Source: Acidimicrobiales bacterium
Lineage (GTDB): Bacteria; Actinomycetota; Acidimicrobiia; Acidimicrobiales; Aldehydirespiratoraceae
Direction: 5' to 3'
NCBI GenBank assembly: GCA_029263195.1
Contig: JAJCXX010000030.1
Location: 1-47,880 of the forward strand
Length of the DNA stretch: 47,880 nucleotides
Below the pieces are notes generated by a model. The model was not told where the DNA came from. It did not search any database and worked only from the letters and a program-made list of their open reading frames with translations. The translations under genes and the position numbers were made by a program. Below are positions 8,362-14,366 of this stretch, piece by piece (positions within the stretch are counted from its first letter, which is position 1; every line of letters begins with the position of its first letter).

Positions 8362-8946
8362 TCAGGTGATCTGATCGATCTTGTCGAGGAGGGCGTCGAC
8401 GTTGAGTCCACCGGAGAATACCTCCACCACCTCACCGGACGAATCGATGAACACCGTCGTCGGCATGGCAAAGCCACCGAACTCTATATAGGCGGTCGTC
8501 CTGGGATCCCAACCGGTGTCGTAGGTGATGCCGGTCTGATCGATGAGCTCGAGGGCATCGCGGGCGTCGGCATCGATCGAGAGTCCGACTATGGCCACAG
8601 AATCGCCGAGCTGTTGGTGTACAGCCTCGAAATCAGGCATCTCGGAAATGCAGGTGGGGCACCACGCCGCGAAGAAGTTGACCACGAGCGGTCGCCCGAC
8701 AAATGCGCCGAGGTTTCCAACCTGACCGTCGAAGGTGTCGAAGGCAATATCGAGATTGAGGCCTTCGGGAGTATCCGGCTGCACGTCTTCGATGGCAGGA
8801 GCCAGCGGCTGCTCGCCCAGTTTGATGGTCTGAGTGTCCGAGCCACCGCTGCAGGCTGCGGCGATCAAGCCGACTGCGATGAACATGGCACCGAATCGAA
8901 TCGGGCGGTGGGATCTGGGCGCGGCAATGTGATTTGGATTCTGCAT
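8362..8946 (-). CDS. TlpA/ResA-like thioredoxin lipoprotein
   Basis: This 194-residue extracytoplasmic thiol-disulfide oxidoreductase has an N-terminal lipobox ending in Cys32 (LIAAACSGG) that predicts membrane anchoring. The thioredoxin fold carries FFAAWCPTC (Cys96, Cys99) and the cis-proline loop at MPTTVF (Pro162). A GAGGAG ribosome site precedes the ATG by 5-6 bases. It would be re-reduced by the CcdA protein encoded 11 bases downstream. Likely targets are apocytochrome c or other secreted cysteine proteins (inference). Its 5' flank holds a 10-bp palindrome and a 98-nt long hairpin. Confidence 0.93.
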   Translation of the reverse strand: MQNPNHIAAPRSHRPIRFGAMFIAVGLIAAACSGGSDTQTIKLGEQPLAPAIEDVQPDTPEGLNLDIAFDTFDGQVGNLGAFVGRPLVVNFFAAWCPTCISEMPDFEAVHQQLGDSVAIVGLSIDADARDALELIDQTGITYDTGWDPRTTAYIEFGGFAMPTTVFIDSSGEVVEVFSGGLNVDALLDKIDQIT

Positions 8947-8978
8947 GGGTTCTCCTCACGACGACGGTAGCGGGGTGT

Positions 8979-8988
8979 CTACGCGTAG
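8979..8988. promoter_or_regulatory. Perfect 10-bp palindrome upstream of the TlpA-like gene
   Basis: CTACGCGTAG is a perfect palindrome 32 bases before the TlpA ATG and just beyond the foot of the long hairpin. It has the size of a small operator, but nothing identifies a binding protein. A chance palindrome is possible. Confidence 0.25.
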
Positions 8989-8997
8989 CCGTGTCGG

Positions 8998-9095
8998 CAC
9001 CGCGGCGACACACCCGCCGAGACGTCGAACCGGGGCTCGCTTTAGCCGTTGCCCGGGTTCGTTCATTCGTCTCGGCGAACAGTGTCGCCGCGGTG
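8998..9095. repeat. 98-nt long hairpin (three stacked stems, 33 base pairs)
   Basis: Arms pair as follows: 8998-9011 with 9082-9095 (14 of 14), 9016-9024 with 9068-9076 (9 of 9), and 9026-9036 with 9051-9061 (10 of 11), with a 14-nt apical loop. Only small internal loops separate the stems. It fills the gap between whiB7 and the TlpA gene. No U-tract follows on either strand, so it is not a plain intrinsic terminator. It could be a processed or stabilising RNA leader of the tlpA-ccdA unit, a whiB7 3' end, a small RNA, or a miniature mobile element. Confidence 0.7.
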
Positions 9096-9116
9096 TTGGT
9101 GCCGCTGCTCGGCGGT

Positions 9117-9479
9117 CTACGCCGTGAGCCGTCGGGCTTGTTCCGCCAAGTGTGCGGGAACCGATACGACCGGCATGAGGTCGCCGGGTCGAGGTGTCTT
9201 GGGTGGGCGCCCCCGCCGGCGCTTAACGGCCAGCATCCTACCGTTGAGGAAGACTTGTCCACCCCAGACGCCCCACGGTTCGCGACGATCGAGGGCGCCT
9301 TCCAGGCATTCCGCCAGCACTACGCAGTCAGCGCAGATGCTCTTGGCGTGAGCAATATCGCCGAGATCTTCGCTGAAAAAGATCGCGGCGGCGTTGGTCG
9401 CGGTACGGCAAGCCGCGGTGTCCTCCCAACTTCGGTCGGGGAGTGAGGTGTTGAGTTGTGTTGCGACGAGGGATGGCAT
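9117..9479 (-). CDS. whiB7: WhiB7-type iron-sulfur transcription factor
   Basis: This 120-residue Wbl protein has four cluster cysteines (Cys24, Cys49, Cys52, Cys58), followed by EPWGVWGG and a C-terminal AT-hook, RRRGRPPK. The combination of EPWGVWGG and an AT-hook is diagnostic of WhiB7, which binds the primary sigma factor and activates intrinsic resistance genes in response to ribosome-targeting antibiotics and amino-acid stress in mycobacteria and streptomycetes. A strong GAGGAG/GGAG ribosome site lies before the ATG. Upstream lies a small ORF and an intrinsic terminator, the known whiB7 attenuation arrangement. The C-terminal tail (26 residues after the hook) is longer than in Mycobacterium. 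Confidence 0.92.
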   Translation of the reverse strand: MPSLVATQLNTSLPDRSWEDTAACRTATNAAAIFFSEDLGDIAHAKSICADCVVLAECLEGALDRREPWGVWGGQVFLNGRMLAVKRRRGRPPKTPRPGDLMPVVSVPAHLAEQARRLTA

Positions 9480-9565
9480 CTCCTCGTCTCCTTCCGTTGT
9501 GGGTCGAACTGTTGCGGGCTGTTGCTGGTTGAGGACTTGTTGCTGAGCGGCGGGGGCATGTGGAC

Positions 9566-9601
9566 GAAAACCAGAAAGGCCGCCGGATTTCCGGCGGCCT
9601 T
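9566..9601 (-). terminator. Intrinsic terminator in the whiB7 leader (attenuator)
   Basis: On the minus strand an 11-bp perfect stem is formed by 9591-9601 with 9576-9586 around a 4-base loop. It is followed by a U-rich but interrupted tract (UUCUGGUUUU) at 9575-9566. It lies between the small upstream ORF and whiB7, 87 bases before the whiB7 ATG, so it would stop transcription prematurely unless the stem is disrupted. An opposite-strand use is unlikely because the tract is on the minus side. Confidence 0.8.
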
Positions 9602-9657
9602 CGAATGCTTCTCTCCCTAGGTGGCTTTCTCAGCCAGGAGGAGCGCCCGAAGGTCGC
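9594..9657 (-). promoter_or_regulatory. Candidate antiterminator pairing in the whiB7 leader
   Basis: In the minus-strand RNA, GCGACCUUCG (9657-9648, inside the 3' end of the small ORF) can pair with CGAAGGCCGC (9603-9594, the 5' arm of the terminator) at 9 of 10 positions. The two structures exclude each other. A ribosome finishing the small ORF would cover the upstream segment and let the terminator form. One stalled earlier would leave it free, favouring whiB7 transcription. The pairing is seen in the sequence; the mechanism is inferred by analogy with whiB7 in mycobacteria. Confidence 0.6.
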
Positions 9658-9785
9658 TGGTGGGCATACGGCTTGGCCGTGAAGAGCCAAGCAGTCGCCA
9701 TGCCCAAGGTCGAAAACATGTCGACACGCGTGGAGGCATTGGCCGAGATGCGGCTCTCATGCTGGTTGCACGCGTTGGTGAACAT
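9630..9785 (-). CDS. whiB7 leader peptide (upstream ORF, 51 aa)
   Basis: A 51-codon ORF with a near-ideal ribosome site (CCAGGAG, 6 bases before the ATG) has a stop codon 29 bases before the terminator stem. It matches no family I know. It starts MFTNACNQHE and ends QRPSGAPPG, so prolines lie near the stop codon, where slow translation could matter. Its position, ahead of an attenuator and whiB7, indicates a sensor of translation speed rather than a working protein. A product with some other role cannot be excluded. Confidence 0.7.
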   Translation of the reverse strand: MFTNACNQHESRISANASTRVDMFSTLGMATAWLFTAKPYAHQRPSGAPPG

Positions 9786-9822
9786 GATGTCTCCTGGGTC
9801 GACCGGTCTTTCCGGCTTCGAC

Positions 9823-9860
9823 ACCGTCGCGAAGAATTCGGGCGGCGTCAACTGATTTAT
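9823..9860 (-). promoter_or_regulatory. Putative autoregulated whiB7 promoter
   Basis: On the minus strand TTGACG (9851-9846) lies 17 bp before GACGGT (9828-9823), which keeps the critical A and T of a -10 element but is otherwise weak. An AT-rich ATAAAT (9860-9855) sits just upstream of the -35, where WhiB7's AT-hook binds at its own promoters in mycobacteria. Transcription would start about 30 bases before the leader ORF. The box overlaps the stop codon of the upstream hydrolase gene. Confidence 0.4.
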
Positions 9861-10966
9861 GCCGATTGGGCCGCGTTGGCCGCTTTCGCCAGCGGGTCGA
9901 CGGTGAAGCGCAGCAGACCCTCGGGGTCGGTGCGGACCGTGGCTTCGCCGGCGACTCTCAGGTGCTCGAGGTGAGCGAAGGTCTCGCTGGCTGCCATCTC
10001 TCCCCAAGATCGTTCCTTGAACAAGACCTTCATCCAGGCCTCCACCGGGCCGTCGAAATGATCGTCGGCACTGTCTCTGAGGAGTTGCAGCCGATCTTCG
10101 TGGTGCTGGCGAATGTGTTCGGTGCGTTCCCGCAGGGCGGTGAACGGGTGTCCGTGAGCAGGCAGGGCCGCGGTGAGTCCGTCGAACTCACTGACCCGTT
10201 CGAGAGATCGAAAGAACGACGCCAACGGATCCGCGAGATCGGTCGATCCCGCGATGTGAGGGGTGATGGTTGGTAGCACGTGATCGCCGCTGAGAAGGAC
10301 CCCGTCGGTGGGATCCCACAGGCAGAGATGGTCGGTGGTGTGACCCGGAGTGTGCACCGCAAACCAGTCTCGCCGGCCCAGGCTCACCGCCTCGCTGTCG
10401 GCAACACGAATCGTGGGGGTTGGTCCCCGGAACCGGCGGGCGGTGCCGTCTCCGGCGACCAGCCAACGGCGGATCGCCTCGTCGGGTGGGGCCTGCTTCG
10501 GAGTGCCCCAAGGGGTGGGCCCGTAGCTCTCAAAGCGTCGTTTCCAGAGTTCGAGAAGGTCGTCTTCGCTGGCTTCGAGAAACTCGAGGTCGAGGTCGTC
10601 GCCGGTTTCGGCTACCAACGACTTGAACGATTCGTGGGTGAGTATTTCCGATCCGGCTTCTTCCCGGAGTTGGTCGCTTCCACCGAAGTGGTCGGGATGG
10701 CTGTGGGTGACCACGACTGTGTGGATTCGCTGGAGAGGAATCCCGGCGCTGGAGAGTCGGGCCATGAGAGCGGTCCACGACTCTTCGCCAGGAAGTCCGG
10801 GATCGACAAGGGCGAAACCTTGGTCGTCTTCGAGTGCGTAGCAATTCACGTGACCGAGGCCCGGCATCGAGATGGGAAGCATCATCCGCAGCACACCGGG
10901 CGCGACTTCGGTGACTTCCTCCGAGGCCGGTTCCTGTTCCTGCTTGCGGTAGATCGGTTCGCTCAC
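9857..10966 (-). CDS. MBL-fold metallo-hydrolase
   Basis: This 369-residue metallo-beta-lactamase-fold protein has the metal motif THSHPDHFGGSDQL, further ligands in HTPGHTTDHLCLW and LLSGDHVLP, and a late PAHGHPF. A C-terminal helical region of about 90 residues resembles the winged-helix tail of LACTB2-like hydrolases. The start is taken as the GTG at 10966 (SEPIYRKQEQ); the longer open frame upstream would overlap the oligoribonuclease gene. Substrate unknown: LACTB2 relatives include nucleases, but thioesters are also plausible. It lies 32 bases downstream of orn. Confidence 0.82.
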   Translation of the reverse strand: MSEPIYRKQEQEPASEEVTEVAPGVLRMMLPISMPGLGHVNCYALEDDQGFALVDPGLPGEESWTALMARLSSAGIPLQRIHTVVVTHSHPDHFGGSDQLREEAGSEILTHESFKSLVAETGDDLDLEFLEASEDDLLELWKRRFESYGPTPWGTPKQAPPDEAIRRWLVAGDGTARRFRGPTPTIRVADSEAVSLGRRDWFAVHTPGHTTDHLCLWDPTDGVLLSGDHVLPTITPHIAGSTDLADPLASFFRSLERVSEFDGLTAALPAHGHPFTALRERTEHIRQHHEDRLQLLRDSADDHFDGPVEAWMKVLFKERSWGEMAASETFAHLEHLRVAGEATVRTDPEGLLRFTVDPLAKAANAAQSA

Positions 10967-10998
10967 CCGTGCACCATACGGCGGGCGGGTGTGGCCGA

Positions 10999-11553
10999 CT
11001 AAACCTGACCGTCGGTGGAGGCGGCTACCAACATGGTGCGGCGGTAGTAGCGGAGTTCTTCGAGGCTTTCGCGAATATCGTCGAGGGCGCGGTGTCCTCC
11101 GGCCTTTTCGGGTGCCGCAGCGATGATCTCGGGGTTCCAGCGCCGAGCCAGTTCCTTCAGAGTGGAAACATCCACCGACCGGTAGTGCAGGAACTCCTCG
11201 ATCTCGGGGAGCTGCTTGGCCAGGAACCGGCGGTCGGTTCCGATCGAGTTGCCACAAAGTGGCACGGTCCGCGCCTCGGGAATGTGTTGGCGCAGGAATG
11301 AGAGGGTGGTCTCGCCGGCCGTCGCCAGCGAAATGGTGGAGGACCGGATCTCCTCGAGTAGCCCGCTCTTGGTGTGCATGTTGAGCACAAAATCATCCAT
11401 GCGGGCCAGTTCGGCATCGGTTGCGTGCACGACCATGTCGGGTGACTCCGCGATTACCTGCAGCTCGTCGTCGGTGATGATCGTGGCAATCTCGACGATC
11501 ACGTGACGATCAGGGTCGAGGCCGGTCATTTCGAGGTCCATCCAGGCGAGCAT
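10999..11553 (-). CDS. orn: Oligoribonuclease
   Basis: This 184-residue DEDDh 3'-5' exoribonuclease degrades 2-5 nt RNA and pGpG, the last step of RNA turnover. Family features are MDLEMTGLDPDRHVIVEIA (catalytic Asp and Glu), LCGNSIGTDRRFL, YRSVDVSTLKEL and the ExoIII-type GGHRALDDIRESLEELRYYR, which holds the catalytic His and Asp. The length is normal. It is divergent from dut with 36 bases between the start codons. Confidence 0.96.
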   Translation of the reverse strand: MLAWMDLEMTGLDPDRHVIVEIATIITDDELQVIAESPDMVVHATDAELARMDDFVLNMHTKSGLLEEIRSSTISLATAGETTLSFLRQHIPEARTVPLCGNSIGTDRRFLAKQLPEIEEFLHYRSVDVSTLKELARRWNPEIIAAAPEKAGGHRALDDIRESLEELRYYRRTMLVAASTDGQV

Positions 11554-11589
11554 CGTCTCAGGCTAGGCGGCGGAGTTGGCTACCATCTC

Positions 11590-12030
11590 GTGGTGCTCGA
11601 ACTGCCTGTGCTCCGACTCGATCTTGATCTGCCGCTTCCGGCCTACGCGCGCGAGGGCGATGCCGGTATCGACCTCCTCGCTCGTGTCGGTACGGTTTTG
11701 GCGCCGAGGGGGGGGCGGGCTCTCGTACCGACCGGATTGGCGATAGCGCTGCCGCCGGGCTACGCCGGGTTTGTTCAGCCGCGTAGCGGGCTGGCGCTGC
11801 GTCACGGAGTCACATGTCTCAACAGCCCCGGCCTGATCGATTCTGGTTACCGCGGGGAGCTGAAGGTGTTGCTGATCAACACCGACCCGTTGGAGGATTT
11901 CGTCGTGGCCAGGGGGGAGCGCATTGCTCAGCTCGTCGTCCAGGCGGTCGAGCGGGTCGCCTTCGTGGAGGTCGATGATCTCGACGGCTCGGAGCGCGGC
12001 GAGAAGGGGTTCGGTTCTACCGGACGTTGA
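11590..12030 (+). CDS. dut: dUTP pyrophosphatase
   Basis: This trimeric enzyme of 146 residues hydrolyses dUTP to dUMP, keeping uracil out of DNA and feeding dTMP synthesis. All five family motifs are present: EGDAGIDL, QPRSGLALRHG, PGLIDSGYRGELKV, RGERIAQL and the C-terminal FGSTGR. The start is the GTG at 11590, which gives the same N-terminal length as M. tuberculosis Dut; the open frame extends further upstream, but that part would overlap orn. A run of eight Gs (11708-11715) lies in the coding region. The stop codon abuts that of the convergent next gene. Confidence 0.93.
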   Translation: MVLELPVLRLDLDLPLPAYAREGDAGIDLLARVGTVLAPRGGRALVPTGLAIALPPGYAGFVQPRSGLALRHGVTCLNSPGLIDSGYRGELKVLLINTDPLEDFVVARGERIAQLVVQAVERVAFVEVDDLDGSERGEKGFGSTGR

Positions 12031-12444
12031 TCAGGTATCTCCGGCCGGGGTCTTGCGGAATCGCAGCCAGCGAAGTTCAGCCCGAAAATCGTATTCGTCG
12101 ATCATGCTGGCGCATTGTTCGGTGAACCGGCTGATCGACTCTTCGCTGAACGTGCCGGATCCCGACCGGCTCCCTTCCAGCTCGAATCTCCCGGCCGAGA
12201 AGCGGTAGATGATGTCGAGCGATCCGTTGCTCTCGCCCCCGTCGGTGGCGAGCAACACCCCGACGGCTTCGTCGACGACATTGCGGAGGTCGTCGATCTC
12301 ACTGAAGCTCATTCCCTGGTTGAGAGCCAGAGAGGCCGCAGCCAGCCGCACGATGCGGGCGTACGCGATATGGGCCGGAACACTGAGGGAGATCTCGTCG
12401 AGTCCGGAATCGATCACCGGATGATTCTGACATGTCTTGACCAC
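12031..12444 (-). CDS. Anti-sigma-factor-like GHKL ATPase-fold protein
   Basis: This 137-residue protein resembles the RsbW/SpoIIAB-like serine kinase family. The stretch VPAHIAYARIVRLAAASLAL, followed by FSEIDDLRNVVDEAV, matches the first half of the HATPase_c_2 fold. The N-box, usually ending in an Asn that holds magnesium, reads DEAVGVLLA here, and the glycine-rich boxes are poor, so ATP binding is doubtful. Such proteins normally sequester a sigma factor or phosphorylate an anti-anti-sigma factor, but neither partner is nearby. The start is a GTG. It is convergent with dut with no bases between. Confidence 0.6.
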   Translation of the reverse strand: MVKTCQNHPVIDSGLDEISLSVPAHIAYARIVRLAAASLALNQGMSFSEIDDLRNVVDEAVGVLLATDGGESNGSLDIIYRFSAGRFELEGSRSGSGTFSEESISRFTEQCASMIDEYDFRAELRWLRFRKTPAGDT

Positions 12445-12494
12445 CGATCGCTGCCGTCGCGTGACTGCGCCGGGATCGAACTACCGTTTCGCTG

Positions 12495-13052
12495 ATGACT
12501 GTGCTGGTCGACAACGCCGTGTGGCCCTGGCGAGGGCGGCTCTGGGCTCATCTGGTGAGCGATGTGTCGTACGCGGAACTCCATGAAGCGGCCCGGTTGA
12601 TCGGCAAGCGGCGGCTCGGCTTTCAGGGAGACCACTACGACGTCGATGAGGCCGACAGGGAGCGGGCGTTGGCCAACGGTGCGGAGGCGATCGACAGCAG
12701 GCGATTGGTCAGACGACTCCGCGACACCGGACTTCGACGCCCCGGGTCGAAGCCGTCGTGGGTCAGGCTGGCGGAGTGGCCGGCGGGCTCGGAAGTCGAC
12801 GACCCGATGGGGGCGCTCCAGTCCCACGGTGATCCCGGGGCGAGGCTGGCGGCCGGGCTGGAGGAGTATCGGCGGCACCTGACCGCGGTCGGGGTGGCTC
12901 TGTTTGCCGACGACGAACGGCTGGCGGCCCTGCTTGAGATCGACCACACCATGTCGATCGCTGAGATTCGTCCGGCCGTCGTCGACGAGATCGTGCACGG
13001 AGGGGTCCGGGCGGCCGGCGATCGCAGCATCGAGCTGTTCGTGGCGAAATAG
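12495..13052 (+). CDS. DUF4031 domain protein
   Basis: This 185-residue protein has an N-terminal DUF4031 domain (residues 1-85): VDNAVWPWRGRLWAHLVSD, YAELHEAARLIGKRRLGFQG and a basic CPR-like stretch. The C-terminal half is helical, ends with a short VHGGVRAAGDR segment, and is not recognised. Function is unknown for the family. No ribosome site is visible. It is divergent from the anti-sigma-like gene (50 bases) and 38 bases before lysC. Confidence 0.7.
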   Translation: MTVLVDNAVWPWRGRLWAHLVSDVSYAELHEAARLIGKRRLGFQGDHYDVDEADRERALANGAEAIDSRRLVRRLRDTGLRRPGSKPSWVRLAEWPAGSEVDDPMGALQSHGDPGARLAAGLEEYRRHLTAVGVALFADDERLAALLEIDHTMSIAEIRPAVVDEIVHGGVRAAGDRSIELFVAK

Positions 13053-13090
13053 CCGGTCGGCTCCCTTGCACTACCGATAGCCTGCCGATC

Positions 13091-14326
13091 GTGGCTTTGC
13101 TCGTTCAGAAGTTCGGCGGCACGTCCGTCGCCGATCCCGACCGGATCCGAGATGTGGCCGATCATGTGGTCCGCTGTCGCAAACGGGGCGACCAAGTGGT
13201 CTTGGTCGTGTCGGCGATGGGCAAGGAGACCGACGAACTGATTCGGTTGGCCGAGGCCGTATCGGACACCAAGCCGGGCCGCGAGATGGACATGCTCATC
13301 ACCGGCGGTGAGCGCAAGGCGTGCGCGCTCCTGTCGATGGCACTTCACGATCGTGGGGTGGAGGCGGATTCATTCACCGGTAGCCAGGCCGGCTTCGTCA
13401 CCGACACAGCGCATCGCAACGCCAAGATTCTCGATGTCAAACCCCAACGCATTCAAGACGCGATCGATGCCGGTCGGGTTCCCGTTGTCGGCGGATCCCA
13501 GGGAGTGTCCACCGACCACGATGTGACGTTCTTCGGTCGTGGCGGCTCCGACACCACCGCCGTGGCTCTTGCTCACGCAATCGGAGCTGATTCATGTGAG
13601 CTGTACACCGATGTCCCGGGGGTGTTCACCACCGACCCGAGGGTCGTGGACGAGGCCCGGCGGATGTCGACCATCTCGTTCGACGAACTGCTCGAGATGA
13701 CCGCCAGCGGATGCCCGAAGCCGGCCATGCGCTCAGTTGAGCTCGCCCGGACGTTCGGCGTTCAACTACACGTTCGAAGTGCGTTCAGTTGGGCGCCAGG
13801 AACTTTGGTAACACAGGAGGATTCCATGGAAGCCGCCATCATCTCGGCCGTCACCCACGACACGTCCGAGGCGAAGATGACCGTGTCGGGCGTTTCTGAT
13901 CGGCCCGGTGTTGCTGCCAGTTTATTCCGCACGCTCGCTGATGCCGAGATCAACGTCGACATGATCGTGCAGAACGTCTCGGCGGCTGGCGTCACCGACA
14001 TCAGCTTCACCGTTCCTCACGAGCAGGTGGAGCAGGCCTCGGGTGTGGTCGATCAGATTTCGGAGTCGATCGGGTCGGCTGGAGTGATCATCGATTCCGA
14101 CATCGCACGGGTGAGCCTGGTCGGGGCCGGCATGAAGACCAATCCTGGCGTGGCCGCCACCATGTTCGAGACGTTCGCCGACGTGGGAATCAACATCGAG
14201 ATGATCTCGACATCGGCTATCCGGATCTCATGTGTGGTTCGAGAGGAACTGGCTGAGGGGGCCGTTGCGAGCCTCCATTCGGCGTTCCAATTGGAGATGG
14301 ACCCGGAGGATCGTCGGCCTCTCTGA
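13091..14326 (+). CDS. lysC: Aspartate kinase (alpha subunit)
   Basis: This 411-residue enzyme phosphorylates L-aspartate, the first step of the lysine, threonine, methionine and diaminopimelate pathway. The kinase domain (residues 1-245) shows the VQKFGGTSVAD signature, LITGGERKACALLSMAL, and FGRGGSDTTAVALA. Two ACT domains (about 260-335 and 345-400) carry feedback regulation, probably by lysine and threonine as in Corynebacterium (inferred). The start is a GTG at 13091. A strong internal ribosome site at 13814 indicates a separately translated beta subunit from the same frame. Length is normal. Confidence 0.96.
   Translation: MALLVQKFGGTSVADPDRIRDVADHVVRCRKRGDQVVLVVSAMGKETDELIRLAEAVSDTKPGREMDMLITGGERKACALLSMALHDRGVEADSFTGSQAGFVTDTAHRNAKILDVKPQRIQDAIDAGRVPVVGGSQGVSTDHDVTFFGRGGSDTTAVALAHAIGADSCELYTDVPGVFTTDPRVVDEARRMSTISFDELLEMTASGCPKPAMRSVELARTFGVQLHVRSAFSWAPGTLVTQEDSMEAAIISAVTHDTSEAKMTVSGVSDRPGVAASLFRTLADAEINVDMIVQNVSAAGVTDISFTVPHEQVEQASGVVDQISESIGSAGVIIDSDIARVSLVGAGMKTNPGVAATMFETFADVGINIEMISTSAIRISCVVREELAEGAVASLHSAFQLEMDPEDRRPL
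13826..14326 (+). CDS. Aspartate kinase beta subunit (internal in-frame start within lysC)
   Basis: A perfect AGGAGG (13814-13819) stands 6 bases before an ATG at codon 246 of lysC, giving a 166-residue product of only the two ACT domains: MEAAIISAVTHDTSEAKMTV. In C. glutamicum the beta subunit starts at the equivalent place with a very similar sequence, and the alpha2beta2 enzyme needs it for regulation. Here its existence rests on the ribosome site and this parallel. Confidence 0.8.
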   Translation: MEAAIISAVTHDTSEAKMTVSGVSDRPGVAASLFRTLADAEINVDMIVQNVSAAGVTDISFTVPHEQVEQASGVVDQISESIGSAGVIIDSDIARVSLVGAGMKTNPGVAATMFETFADVGINIEMISTSAIRISCVVREELAEGAVASLHSAFQLEMDPEDRRPL

Positions 14327-14366
14327 GTCTGGCACCTACCAAGCCAACTCCGAGTGGGCCGGCTAC

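Noticed and set aside
10280..11002. 240-codon open frame antisense to the MBL hydrolase gene
   Set aside because: No domain or start signal; the hydrolase on the other strand has all the metal-binding motifs.
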